DNA of 64,000 nt from JAFGBI01 sp964480725 (lineage in GTDB: Bacteria; Myxococcota_A; Polyangia; Polyangiales; Polyangiaceae), in assembly GCA_964480725.1 (NCBI GenBank), contig CAYZQO010000002.1:62001-126000 (forward strand), given 5' to 3'. The notes under the pieces were generated by a model. The model was not told the origin of the DNA. It saw only the letters and a program-made list of their open reading frames with translations, and did no database searches. Position numbers and translations under genes: made by a program. Below, piece by piece: positions 32,227 to 41,153 of this stretch (within the stretch, counting starts at the first letter, position 1; each line of letters opens with the position of its first letter).

Positions 32227-33006
32227 ATGTCGAGTCCACGTCGGTGGGCTCCGACCAGTCGCGCGCACGCGCGGCGGGGCGGAGCTGCTTGGGTCCTGCT
32301 CGCTTCGGCGAGCCTGTGGTCGCTGTGTCTGCTGCTGTGGTCCTGCCCCGCGGTCGCCGAGGTGGCGGCCGTGCCTGCACCGCTGCGGCTCGGCTCAGCC
32401 GAGTCCGGCGTCGAGGTGCTCGTCTACCCCCCGCGGGACCGCGCCACGCCGCGGCCGGTGACCGTGATGCTGCACGGCATGTGTGATGAGCCCGAGGCCG
32501 AGTGCCCTCACTTCGCCGAGGTCGTCACCCGCTCCGGGTGGTTGCTTTGCCCGCGAGCGGAGACGCGCTGCCCGGGAGGCGGATCCATCTGGGGCTACCG
32601 CCGGCGGCACCGCACGGTCGAGCAAGCGGTGTCGCTCGTCCGCGACACCTTCCCGGGCGAGCTGGACGAGACGCACGGACGGACTCTGATCGGGTTCTCG
32701 CTCGGGGCTCTCTTCGGGATGGATCTTGGCCATCAGGGCGCCGGCCGCTACCCGCGGCTGCTCCTCATCGGCGCGAAGGTGGAGCCCTCGGCGGTGCTTC
32801 TCCGGCGGGCGGGGGTCGAGCGGGTGGTCTTCGCCGCGGGCGACTACGACATGATGAGCGCGCACATGCGGGAGCAGGCGCGGCGCCTCGATCGGCAGGG
32901 GGTCCCGACCCAGTTCGTGAGCCTCGGTCGCGTCGGGCACGGGTTCCCCGGGGACCTCGACCCGCGGCTCGTGGCGATGCTTGCCTGGCTCGACGGCGCC
33001 GAGTGA
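32227..33006 (+). CDS. Secreted alpha/beta-hydrolase
   Basis: 259 residues. The N-terminus has an Arg-rich segment then a hydrophobic stretch (AAWVLLASASLWSLCLLLWSC) ending near AVAEVAAV, consistent with a signal peptide. The alpha/beta-hydrolase signs are VTVMLHGMCDEPE (oxyanion region), the nucleophile elbow GFSLGALFG (Ser), GDYDMM as a likely acid position, and GRVGHGFPGD with the catalytic His. The Cys pair near CDEPEAEC and CPRAETRC may form disulfides. Likely an esterase or similar; substrate unknown. Confidence 0.8.
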   Translation: MSSPRRWAPTSRAHARRGGAAWVLLASASLWSLCLLLWSCPAVAEVAAVPAPLRLGSAESGVEVLVYPPRDRATPRPVTVMLHGMCDEPEAECPHFAEVVTRSGWLLCPRAETRCPGGGSIWGYRRRHRTVEQAVSLVRDTFPGELDETHGRTLIGFSLGALFGMDLGHQGAGRYPRLLLIGAKVEPSAVLLRRAGVERVVFAAGDYDMMSAHMREQARRLDRQGVPTQFVSLGRVGHGFPGDLDPRLVAMLAWLDGAE

Positions 33007-33038
33007 GCGTCGTTCGGAGCGCCACCGCCGCGGGCGGA

Positions 33039-33077
33039 AGGTCGTTGATTCTTCGCGAAAATCAGGCTGATTGCCGC
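33039..33077 (-). repeat. Convergent-gap palindrome with tail, copy D (inverted)
   Basis: On the minus strand: arm GCGGCAATC (33077-33069), loop AGCCT, arm GATTTTCGC (33063-33055) with seven pairs and one wobble, followed by the tail GAAGAATCAACGACCT that also follows copies B and E. It lies between converging genes, oriented opposite to B and E. Confidence 0.7.
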
Positions 33078-33257
33078 GCTAGGGGGGGCGACGGCGCGTC
33101 GAACCAGCGGCTGCGCCGGGTGGCAGCGCCGCGAGCGCATGACAAACTATACCTTTCCAGACGCAAAAGTCCATCCCGAAGAGCCCTGCCACCCGCTCGT
33201 CGAGCGCCCGCTCGCCGCGGGCGGTGTCGCCGGGGTGACGTCGCCCGCCGCGGCGCT

Positions 33258-33548
33258 TCAGGGCTCGTCCGCCGAGGGCTCGGCGGCGGCGAGGACGTCC
33301 GCCACCACGGCGGTGGGCCAGAGCAGCGTGTCGAGGGCGATCACGGTCAGCGGGGCCCACCGCGGGACACCCTCGATCGCGGGACGGCGCAGCCGCTTCG
33401 CCAGCAACACCAGCGCTACGGTCAGCCCGAGCGCGACGTAGGCGAGCGGCTGCTCCAGCCGCACGAAGACCAGGCAGACGATCGACGAGAGGGCGACGCT
33501 GAGGAGAAGCTGCATCGCCAGCTGTTCCGCCGAAGGGGGATCGACCAT
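33258..33548 (-). CDS. Small membrane protein of unknown function
   Basis: 96 residues from the ATG at 33548. Three hydrophobic segments are visible: about 10-30 (LLLSVALSSIVCLVFV), 32-48 (LAYVALGLTVALVLLA) and 62-82 (PLTVIALDTLLWPTAVVADVLA), with a basic KRLRR loop between the second and third. The C-terminus is acidic. I recognise no family. It is divergent from the kinase gene at 33961. Confidence 0.55.
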   Translation of the reverse strand: MVDPPSAEQLAMQLLLSVALSSIVCLVFVRLEQPLAYVALGLTVALVLLAKRLRRPAIEGVPRWAPLTVIALDTLLWPTAVVADVLAAAEPSADEP

Positions 33549-33960
33549 GACCGACCGCGGAGGTGTGAGTCCAAAACACCGGCGACGCAACTCCCCGACG
33601 CGTGGTTTTGTCTTGCACCGGGGCGCGGGCGCCGTCGGGATCGCACCGTCGTCGCCCGCCCGCGGCCTGGCGCGGGCGCCGTCGCCTCACACCCGGAGCG
33701 GGCCGTTGGTGGTGGCGGGCTCGGCACGGTGGGAGTGGCGCACCTCGCACTCGGGCTCGAGGCACGCGCCGACCTCACGGCGGGATTCCGCCTCCGCGCC
33801 AGCGCCGAGCCTCGCGAGCGCGTCCGCCGCCGCGCCGGAAGGGGAAGCCGGGGCCGGCCGGCCGTTGTTGGGACTCGTACAAGGTGTGGGTGCCCGCCGT
33901 CGCGGGTCGCTATCATGCGGCGACGTGCCAGCGGCGCCCGAGCCGCCGGGCAGAAGCCGC
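33549..33960. other. Intergenic region upstream of kinase
   Basis: 412 bp with no convincing gene. The reading frame of the kinase is open through it but the composition is Arg/Ala-rich and non-protein-like. A TATCAT -10-like box (33911-33916) lies 45 bp before the kinase ATG, without a clear -35. Confidence 0.5.
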
Positions 33961-35700
33961 ATGGCCCTCGAAGAATTCGTCACCGAGCGGGTCGGACGCG
34001 TCCTCGATGGGCGCTGGCGCTTGCTGCGCGCCGTCGGCGCGGGCGGGATGGCTGCGGTTTACGAGGCGCAGGGCCCCGCCGGCGAGGTGGTGGCGGTGAA
34101 GATCCTGCACCCCGAGATGAGCGTCCGGCGCGACGTGCGGGAGCGCTTTCTTCGCGAGGGATTGGCGGCCAACCGTGTCCAGCACCCCGGTGCGGTGCGG
34201 GTGTTCGAGCACGGCACCAGCGGAGAAGACTGCGTCTTCCTCGTGATGGAGCTGCTTCGCGGCGAGACGCTGGCCGATCGCGTGGCTCGTCACGGCACCA
34301 TCCCCGTCTCCGAGCTGCTCCGCGTCCTCGACGATGTGCTCGACGTGCTCGCCGCGGCGCATGCGCAGGGGATCGTGCATCGCGACATCAAGCCAGACAA
34401 CCTCTTCGTGACCGAGTCGGGCTCGACGAAAGTGCTCGATTTCGGTCTCGCTCGGCTGCTCGACGCGCTCCCCGGCGACTACCGCACGCGCTCGGGGCTC
34501 GCGCTGGGGACCTTCCCGTACATGGCGCCGGAGCAGGCGCTCGGGCGGCGCACCGAGATCGACGGTCGCGTGGATCTCTTCTCCCTCGGCGCGAGCGCGT
34601 TTCGCATCTTGGCGCGGCGACGCGTGCACGAGGCCGAGAGCGAAGCCGAGTTGCTGATCGCGATGGCTTCGAAGCCGGCGCCGTCGCTCGCCTCTGTCAC
34701 CACCGGCGTCTCGGAGGGCGTGTGCCGGGTCGTCGATCTGGCGCTGGCCTTCTCGAAGGAGGCCCGCTACCCCGACGCCCGCACCATGCAGGCCGACGTG
34801 CGCGCCGTGCTCCGGGGTGAGCCGCCGCCGTATGCCGTGGAGCGCGCCGCGGCCCGCGACGAGCCCACCTGCGCCGGAGGAGTGGTCGCCGCCGTGCCGT
34901 CCCCGGCGAGTCTTAGCTTCCCGTCCTCGCTCGGCGCGGCCCCCGGCCCGTCGGTGGCTCCGGCTCCCTGGGCGGCAGCGCCCGTCATCGAAGGTGGGCC
35001 TGGGAGTTGGCTTGGGGCGAACGTCGCTGTCGCACCGCCCCCCTCGGCGGCCCCGGGGTCCCTCGTGGCGTCAGGGCTGCCCTTGGTCCCCACCGTACCG
35101 GGCCCTTCGATGGGAACGCCGGCGCCGCGTCGCCGCCGTCGCGTCGCGCTCGGCGTGCTGGCCCTGTTCACCATCGTCGGGCTCTTCGTCGTCGCGGTGT
35201 CGGTGGCGCTCGTGTTCGTCGCGATTCGTTGGCGCGCGGCGACCTCCGCCGCGGCCCCGCCCGAACTCGATACCCTTCCGGCCGCCACCGTGGTTCGCGG
35301 GGCCTCCGTCGCCAGCGCGGCCCCGCTCTCCTCGGATGGCCCCCCCGCCGCGAGCCTCGCTCCGGCGGTCAACCCGGCGGCACCGGCACCGGCGGCCTCG
35401 TCGCGACGCGGCGAACGCACGGCGGCGGCGGCGGTTTCGGGGGCCACGGCGGCCTCGGCGCGTCGCATGCCGGCGTTGCCCGTCTCGGCTCCACCGACGT
35501 TGCCTTCGACATCACCGCCGCCGGTCGTGGCTTCGGCCGTGCCGCGCTCCTCGCCGCCCGTCGCCTCGGGGGTGCCCCCGGCGGCGCCCCCGGCGGCGTC
35601 CACGCGGCGGGGGGACGGCAGGGGCACGTCGGTCAGCGTCGGCGGTGGGGTGAGGACGGGGCGGGGCTCGGGGCGGTCCAGCCGCCCGCGGAGCGATTGA
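33961..35700 (+). CDS. Transmembrane Ser/Thr protein kinase
   Basis: 579-residue Hanks-type kinase. The catalytic domain covers about 17-275: glycine loop GAGGMAAVYEA, VAVKIL with the ATP Lys, HRDIKPDN catalytic loop, DFGLA, and MAPEQALG. A Pro/Ala-rich juxtamembrane stretch leads to one transmembrane helix near 393-415 after RRRRR, and an Ala/Pro/Ser-rich outer tail with no sensor domain I recognise. The ATG at 33961 is chosen because the kinase fold begins just after it. It may phosphorylate FHA-system proteins elsewhere in the window; that is inference. Confidence 0.93.
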   Translation: MALEEFVTERVGRVLDGRWRLLRAVGAGGMAAVYEAQGPAGEVVAVKILHPEMSVRRDVRERFLREGLAANRVQHPGAVRVFEHGTSGEDCVFLVMELLRGETLADRVARHGTIPVSELLRVLDDVLDVLAAAHAQGIVHRDIKPDNLFVTESGSTKVLDFGLARLLDALPGDYRTRSGLALGTFPYMAPEQALGRRTEIDGRVDLFSLGASAFRILARRRVHEAESEAELLIAMASKPAPSLASVTTGVSEGVCRVVDLALAFSKEARYPDARTMQADVRAVLRGEPPPYAVERAAARDEPTCAGGVVAAVPSPASLSFPSSLGAAPGPSVAPAPWAAAPVIEGGPGSWLGANVAVAPPPSAAPGSLVASGLPLVPTVPGPSMGTPAPRRRRRVALGVLALFTIVGLFVVAVSVALVFVAIRWRAATSAAAPPELDTLPAATVVRGASVASAAPLSSDGPPAASLAPAVNPAAPAPAASSRRGERTAAAAVSGATAASARRMPALPVSAPPTLPSTSPPPVVASAVPRSSPPVASGVPPAAPPAASTRRGDGRGTSVSVGGGVRTGRGSGRSSRPRSD

Positions 35701-35835
35701 GCGAGGAACGCCTCTGGCGCGCGATTTCACGCCATCGAGCGGGAAGCGGCGGACGCGCCTCATGGGTGCGGCTTGACGCTTGGTGGGGTAGAAGGTACCG
35801 CCAGACGGAGCGGCGCAGCGGCTCCTTCCCGAACC

Positions 35836-36954
35836 ATGAAGCCCACGGGAGAGACAGATCGGTCGGGGCGTCCCGACCCGGCGCGTCTTCGCGAGATCTC
35901 CCGGGAGATTGGGGAGCATTACCCGGTCGCTCACGCTGGCGATCGGATCGTGCTCACCGCGGTCCATCCGGGCCTCGCATACCTGTCCTGGCACCTCGAC
36001 TCGGCTTCCATCGACACCCTGCGCGCCGAGATCGGTGCCGCGTTGGACGGCGTCAGCTTCCACGTGCGGGTCCACGATGTGACGGACCTCCTTTTCGACG
36101 GCACCAACGCGAACAGCACTTTCGATCTCACGGTCGCGGCGCCGAGCGGTCGTGAGTACTGGCCCGTCCCCGTAACGGATCGCAGCCTGCTCGCGGAGGT
36201 TGGCCTTCAGCTGACCGATGGCACCTTCGTCCCCCTCGCCCGCTCTTCGGACTACTGGTTCGATCGGGATGGTCCGAGCTGTCGTTACGAGCCGGGAGGG
36301 TTGCTCGTCTCGAGCGCGTTCCGGGTCGTGTTCCCGGTCGAGAGCGTCCTCGACGCTCCCCTCTTCGAGCGCCTCGGCGCTGCGCTCCCGCGGCTCGACG
36401 GCTCCCGGACGCTCCGTGTCGCCGTCGTGGACGCCGGTCTCGGATCGGCCTTCACCGGCGGGGTGCGCCCGATCGGGGGGGAGATCGGCCAGCTCAGTGC
36501 CGGGGTGACCCTCTTCGTTGACGACGCCGTCGTGGATTCCGGCGCCGATCTCGTGCAGGTGGCCCTGGGGCGCGGCGACCCGCTCTTCGCAGCGCTCGTC
36601 GCCGTCCACCAGCGCGCTCCCTTCGACCTCGTCCACTGTCACGAGTGGTACTCAGTCCCCGTCGCGCTCCGCGCCCGGGAGCTGGGGGTGCCCGTGGTGC
36701 TTTCCCTGCACTCCACCGAGCCGGAGCGGGCGCACGGTGGCGCGCCCACGGACCTCTCCCGGGCGATCGGCGCCTGGGAGCGTCAGGGCGTGGCGGCGGC
36801 AACCCTGGTCGTCGTGCCGAACGCGGCGACGCGCCAGCAGGTGATCGCGCTCTACTCGGCGGACCCGGAGCGCGTCCTCACGATGCCCGCCGTCTGGGAC
36901 GGCCGCGCCCCCCCGGTCCTCGAGCCCGCCCGGGAGAGCGGGGTGTTCGGGTGA
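35836..36954 (+). CDS. DUF4912 protein fused to a truncated family-4 glycosyltransferase
   Basis: 372 residues. Residues about 30-150 form a DUF4912 domain (RIVLTAVHPGLAYLSWHLD; VRVHDVTDLLFDGTNANSTFDL; FVPLARSSDYW). Residues 190-370 resemble the N-terminal half of a GT-B glycosyltransferase of the starch-synthase type (LRVAVVDAGLGSAF; DLVHCHEWYSVPVALRARELGVPVVLSLHSTE; LVVVPNAATRQQVIALY). The usual C-terminal nucleotide-sugar domain is missing and only 57 bp separate the stop from the GH57 gene. It may be an inactive or regulatory remnant. Its linkage to a GH57 branching enzyme points to glycogen-like glucan synthesis. Confidence 0.8.
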   Translation: MKPTGETDRSGRPDPARLREISREIGEHYPVAHAGDRIVLTAVHPGLAYLSWHLDSASIDTLRAEIGAALDGVSFHVRVHDVTDLLFDGTNANSTFDLTVAAPSGREYWPVPVTDRSLLAEVGLQLTDGTFVPLARSSDYWFDRDGPSCRYEPGGLLVSSAFRVVFPVESVLDAPLFERLGAALPRLDGSRTLRVAVVDAGLGSAFTGGVRPIGGEIGQLSAGVTLFVDDAVVDSGADLVQVALGRGDPLFAALVAVHQRAPFDLVHCHEWYSVPVALRARELGVPVVLSLHSTEPERAHGGAPTDLSRAIGAWERQGVAAATLVVVPNAATRQQVIALYSADPERVLTMPAVWDGRAPPVLEPARESGVFG

Positions 36955-37011
36955 CGGTCGAGCACCTCCTCGCCCACGAGACGGTCGTCGGCACGGCGCG
37001 GGGAGCCCCCG

Positions 37012-38613
37012 TTGGCTGAGCGGTACCTCGCCCTCGTACTCCACGCCCACCTGCCGTACGTGCGCCACCCCGAGCACGACACCTTCCTGGAGGAGCGCTG
37101 GCTGTTCGAGGCGCTGACGGAGACGTACCTGCCGCTCCTGCGCTTGCTCGAGCGGCTCGGCCGGGAGCGCGTGCCCGTGCGCCTGACGTTGTCGATCTCG
37201 CCGACGCTCCTGGCGATGCTCGAGGATCCCCTGTTGCAGGAGCGGTACGACGAGCACCTCGGCCGCCTGCTCACGCTGGTCGACCGAGAGTTGGAGCGGA
37301 CCCGGCAGCAGCCCGAGTTTCACCGGCTGGCGGTGCTGTACCGGCAGCTGTTCGCTGACGCGCGGGCGGACTTCGCCGCCTGTGGCGGGCGCCTCGCCGG
37401 GCCGCTTGGCGCGCTGCACCGGCAGGGCGTGATCGAGCTCGGCTCGACCGCCGCGACGCATGCCATCCTGCCCCTCATCCTGGCGCAGCCACGCGCTGTC
37501 GAGGCGCAGCTTCGCACCGGGCTCGACTACTTCGAGTCGGTTTTTGGCCTGCGGCCGGACGGGATGTGGCTCCCCGAATGCGCCTACGTGCCGGGGCTGG
37601 ATGCCGTCCTGCGGCGGCACGGGATCCGGCACTTCGTCGTGGAGTCCCACGGCATCGACCACGCCAGCGTGGCGCCGCGCGCGGGGGTGTTCGCCCCGAT
37701 CCTCACGCCCTCGGGGGTGGCGGCGTTCGGACGGGATCAGGCGAGCACTCGCGAGGTCTGGTCCGCGCAGCACGGCTTCCCCGGCGACCCGGACTATCGC
37801 GAATTTTATCGAGACATCGGCTTCGATCTAGACCCCGAGTACATCCGCGGCGCCCTCGGCGGAGACGCGCGGGCGATGACCGGCATCAAGTATCACCGCA
37901 TCACCGGTCCGACGGACCATAAGGAACCCTACGTCCCTGACGTGGCGCGGCGGAAGGCAGAGCTGCACGCTGCCCTGTTCCTCGAGCGCCGCGCAGCTCA
38001 CCTCGAGCACCTCTCCTCGGTCACAGACGTGGCGCCCATCATCGTTGCGCCCTTCGACGCCGAGCTGTTCGGACACTGGTGGTTCGAGGGCCCCGCCTGG
38101 CTGGACCTCTTCCTGCGCAAGGCGGCCTACGATCAGCGGGCTTTCCGCCTCACCACGCTGGGGGGGTACCTCGATCAGCACCCGGTCCACCAGTCCGGGC
38201 AGCCAGGGACCTCGACCTGGGGCAACGCCGGATTTTTCGACACCTGGCTCAACGTCAGGACCGACTGGATCTTCGAGCACCTCGTCGGCTGCGCCGACCG
38301 GATGGAGCGCCTGGTCGCCGCCCATGGGTGCGCATCGAGCGCCCCGCTGGTGAAGCGCGCCCTCGACCAATGTCTCCGGGAGCTACTGCTCGCGCAAAGC
38401 TCGGACTGGCCCTTCATCATCTCGAATGGGACCAGCGCCCAGTACGCCGAGCGGCGGGTGCGCGATCACGTGAGCCGCTTCCACTGGCTGGCGACCGCTC
38501 TCGACGCCGGACATATCGATGAGGAGAAGCTCGGCGCGCTCGAGTACCTCGACAACCCCTTCCCCGCGGCGGACTACCGAAGCTTCACGCTTCCCGTGTC
38601 CAGCGCGGCCTGA
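37012..38613 (+). CDS. GH57 1,4-alpha-glucan branching enzyme
   Basis: 533-residue glycoside hydrolase family 57 enzyme with the DUF1957 C-terminal region. Motifs: LVLHAHLPYVRHPEHD at the N-terminus, IELGSTAATHAILPL, WLPECAYVPG with the nucleophile Glu, and APFDAELFGHWWFEGP with the general-acid Asp. The helical C-terminus contains SSDWPFIISNGTSAQYA. GH57 members with these features transfer alpha-1,4 chains to make 1,6 branches in glycogen. TTG start with GGGGAG upstream. It forms a glucan-synthesis pair with the preceding DUF4912/GT gene. No GlgA or GlgC is in the window. Confidence 0.9.
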   Translation: MAERYLALVLHAHLPYVRHPEHDTFLEERWLFEALTETYLPLLRLLERLGRERVPVRLTLSISPTLLAMLEDPLLQERYDEHLGRLLTLVDRELERTRQQPEFHRLAVLYRQLFADARADFAACGGRLAGPLGALHRQGVIELGSTAATHAILPLILAQPRAVEAQLRTGLDYFESVFGLRPDGMWLPECAYVPGLDAVLRRHGIRHFVVESHGIDHASVAPRAGVFAPILTPSGVAAFGRDQASTREVWSAQHGFPGDPDYREFYRDIGFDLDPEYIRGALGGDARAMTGIKYHRITGPTDHKEPYVPDVARRKAELHAALFLERRAAHLEHLSSVTDVAPIIVAPFDAELFGHWWFEGPAWLDLFLRKAAYDQRAFRLTTLGGYLDQHPVHQSGQPGTSTWGNAGFFDTWLNVRTDWIFEHLVGCADRMERLVAAHGCASSAPLVKRALDQCLRELLLAQSSDWPFIISNGTSAQYAERRVRDHVSRFHWLATALDAGHIDEEKLGALEYLDNPFPAADYRSFTLPVSSAA

Positions 38614-38637
38614 GGGGACGAGTGCCCCGGCGGCTCC

Positions 38638-39483
38638 TCACGGCGCCGGCGCCGGCTGTTCGCCGGCTGCCACCGGCGGGGGGGGGATCGAGGGCCAGCG
38701 GAGGTGGTCGCTCATGGCGGCGAGCGCGTTCGCGCCCGCGGTGTGAAGCGCCACCGCCAGCTCGTCGATCAGGCGCTCGCGCGTCGTCGGACGGAGCCGC
38801 ACGGACACGGGCGCGTCCGCGACGCGATTTCGGACCAGGAGGGGTGCCTGGCAGCGGACCGTGTCGTCGCGGCGATCGTACACCGTGATGCTGGCAGCCA
38901 GGATTCCGGGGACCCACTCGGACCGGGGTGCGCCGATCCGCCGCGTGAGGCGAGGTTCGGCGTAGGCCGAGAGCCGGAGTTCGGCGACAAAGGGACGCCC
39001 GCCGAGCTCGGCGATGCTCGCGTGCGCCTGCCCGATGGCAGTGGCCGACGGGGCCCCGAGGTCTCCCGGCGTCCGGTCCACGAGGTCAACGCCGAGGGTT
39101 GCCCGGAGTGGCTCCAGCTCGTCCGGGGCGATGGCGCGCATCACGGAGAGCGGAACCAGCTGACGCCGATCGGCGCGCTGGTCGCGGACGCGCAGCACGA
39201 CCGTTGGGTTCCCACCGGCCGCGCGCAGGAGGGGGTCGGGACAGCGCGCTGCCGGCCGCTGGTCGGGAGGAGGGCGCCGCCGTTCGAGGTCGCGCCCGAG
39301 CCGGGCGAGATCGAAGCGGGCCCGCCGCAGTGCCTCCTCACGGGCGTCAACGACCGGCGCGACCAGCGCGAGCGACGGAGTCTCACGCATCGCGACGGGC
39401 GGTTGCTCGCAGCCGGCGGCGCCGGCGCCGCTGGCGACCAGTGCGAGGGCGATCGCGCTCCGGGTCCGGATCCCTTCCGCCAC
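38638..39483 (-). CDS. Lipoprotein of unknown function
   Basis: 281 residues from the GTG at 39483. The N-terminus reads as a lipoprotein signal (SAIALALVASGAGAAGCEQ). The mature part is rich in Arg and Leu and mixes helices with strands (VVLRVRDQRADRRQLVPLSV; FVAELRLSAYAEPRL; GILAASITVYDRRDD; PVSVRLRPTTRERLIDELAVAL). I recognise no family. It converges on the GH57 gene with a 24-bp gap. Confidence 0.6.
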   Translation of the reverse strand: MAEGIRTRSAIALALVASGAGAAGCEQPPVAMRETPSLALVAPVVDAREEALRRARFDLARLGRDLERRRPPPDQRPAARCPDPLLRAAGGNPTVVLRVRDQRADRRQLVPLSVMRAIAPDELEPLRATLGVDLVDRTPGDLGAPSATAIGQAHASIAELGGRPFVAELRLSAYAEPRLTRRIGAPRSEWVPGILAASITVYDRRDDTVRCQAPLLVRNRVADAPVSVRLRPTTRERLIDELAVALHTAGANALAAMSDHLRWPSIPPPPVAAGEQPAPAP

Positions 39484-39670
39484 GGGACCGGTGTAGCGGG
39501 GAGCCCCGCTGCCGGCCCAGAAACTCGGCGTCCCGGCCGTGCCGGCCGCGCCCTGGGGTCCGCGGGGTCCCCCGGCGGGGGACGACGGGGCGGGCATTCG
39601 GGCCCTTCCGGCCGCCGCCGGTCCTCGCTACGCTCGAAGCGCAAGCCAACCGGTGAGGTCTGACGTGACG

Positions 39671-40057
39671 ATGAACGAGACTTGGATGGTGGGGATCGGG
39701 GCGGCGCTCCTGTGCGTGGCGTGCGGCTCGCGTCCGGCGGCGATGGACGTTTGCCGCAAGCTCGAGGCTGCCGGAGTGGCTTCGGGGTGCAAGGAAGGCA
39801 ACGCGACCGGTGTGTACTCCGCCGCCAAGGCGGTGGCCGAGTTCGAGGTGGTGGGCCTGACCGGCTTGAAGGGCTACGCGCTCAGCTTTGGACAGTCAGC
39901 GACCTACGACAACACCGTGCGCTCCTACACCGAGCTCGGCTCGCGCAGCGCGGACCATCGAGCTGGCAACCGCGAGCGGCTCGTCTTCGTCACGCTTCCC
40001 GAGCAGGCTTCCGCGGAGCTGGCGGAGAAGGCCGAGAAGGTCGTCAACGAGCTGTGA
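39671..40057 (+). CDS. Small lipoprotein of unknown function
   Basis: 128 residues. Signal and lipobox GAALLCVACGS, then a folded region (MDVCRKLEAAGVASGCKEGNATGVYSAAKAVAEFEV) with two Cys that may pair, and a helical C-terminus. ATG at 39671 chosen over a GTG 6 bp upstream; both give the same signal. Its stop overlaps the start of the next gene (GTGA), so the two are cotranscribed. Confidence 0.65.
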   Translation: MNETWMVGIGAALLCVACGSRPAAMDVCRKLEAAGVASGCKEGNATGVYSAAKAVAEFEVVGLTGLKGYALSFGQSATYDNTVRSYTELGSRSADHRAGNRERLVFVTLPEQASAELAEKAEKVVNEL

Positions 40058-41106
40058 GCCGTCGGCGCTCCCCCGCGGGTCAGCGCCCCCCCCTCGCGCG
40101 CACCTGCCTCGGGCTGGTCGCGGCCGTCGCGGCCGTCGCGTGCTCCGATCCGGCGGCGGCGCCGGTGGTCCCCGGCAGCGGGAGCGGCGGCACAGGCGGT
40201 GGTCAGGGACCGACCCCGGGCGGTGCGTCTGCCGTCGGTGGCCAGCCGGGGACCGGGGGTGGCGCAATGCAGCCGGTCACGCCCACCGTTGCCGGTGACG
40301 TCTACTCCTTTGCGGTGGGTGGCGTCGGCTTCAGCGTGAACGCGGCGGTGGGGGCACGGATCACCTCTCTCACGGCGGGCGCGGTCGAGCTACTGGCCGG
40401 CACGGCCGTGAACGGGAGTAACTACGGATCGACGTTCTGGACGAGCCCGCAGAGCGCTTGGACTTGGCCGCCACCCGCCGCCATCGACTCGAGCGCGTAC
40501 GCGGCCTCCATCAACGGTGACACGGTCGTGATGGTCGGCGGCAGCGACCCCGCGCTGGGTCTGGCGGTGGACAAGGCGTTCTCCGCCGACGCGGCCTCCG
40601 GCTGGATCACCATCGGCTACACGGTGCGGAACACCGGCACGGCCGCGGTCAGCGTCGCCCCATGGGAGATCACGCGCGTCCCCACCGGCGGGATCGCCTT
40701 CTTTCCGCTGGGTTCCGGCGGCGTCGCCGGCAACAGCACCTTGACGGTGAGCCAGCTCGGGGCCGAGCTGTGGTTCGACTCGGCGACGCAGGGCGCTCAG
40801 GATCAGAAACTCTTCGCGGACGGTGGCGGCGGCTGGTCCGCCCATGCGGCGCAGGGCCATCTCTTCGTGAAGCGCTTCGTGGACGTGCCCGCCGGGGGCG
40901 CCGCCAGTGGCGAGGCGGAGATCGAGATCTACTCGGGGGCTGGCTACGTCGAGCTGGAGGTGCAGGGGGTCCTGACCAGCCTCGCCGTCGGGGCTTCGCT
41001 CGTCTGGACGACGGAGTGGAAGGTGGTGCCGATCCCTGCGGGGATCCCGGTCGAGAGCGGCAGCGCGGCGCTCGTGGAGCTGGCCGTAGAGGTTGTGGGT
41101 GGGTGA
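40054..41106 (+). CDS. DUF4380-type lipoprotein (aldose-epimerase-like fold)
   Basis: 350 residues, GTG start overlapping the previous stop. Lipoprotein signal ends AAVAAVACSD. A Gly-rich linker precedes a domain closely resembling DUF4380: VNAAVGARITSLTAGAVELL, NYGSTFWTSPQSAWTWPPP, LAVDKAFSADAASGWITIGYTV, VAPWEITRVPTGGIAFFPLG. The beta-rich fold is related to galactose mutarotase, so it may bind or modify sugars outside the cell. The catalytic residues of mutarotases are not evident, so binding alone is more likely than enzymatic activity. Its partner is the small lipoprotein upstream. Confidence 0.75.
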   Translation: MSRRRSPAGQRPPLARTCLGLVAAVAAVACSDPAAAPVVPGSGSGGTGGGQGPTPGGASAVGGQPGTGGGAMQPVTPTVAGDVYSFAVGGVGFSVNAAVGARITSLTAGAVELLAGTAVNGSNYGSTFWTSPQSAWTWPPPAAIDSSAYAASINGDTVVMVGGSDPALGLAVDKAFSADAASGWITIGYTVRNTGTAAVSVAPWEITRVPTGGIAFFPLGSGGVAGNSTLTVSQLGAELWFDSATQGAQDQKLFADGGGGWSAHAAQGHLFVKRFVDVPAGGAASGEAEIEIYSGAGYVELEVQGVLTSLAVGASLVWTTEWKVVPIPAGIPVESGSAALVELAVEVVGG

Positions 41107-41153
41107 CGGGGGGGCCCGTGGACTTGCCCCGGGGGACGTGAGAGAGTTGCGCC

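Noticed and set aside
33547..33960. N-terminal extension of the kinase by 138 residues
   Set aside because: The upstream part is Arg/Ala-rich without kinase features and a TATCAT box lies within it; the kinase fold starts at 33961.
36955..37011. Continuation of the glycosyltransferase in another frame (frameshift)
   Set aside because: Only 57 bp precede the GH57 start and no GT-like sequence is readable there in any frame, so a simple frameshift does not restore the missing domain.
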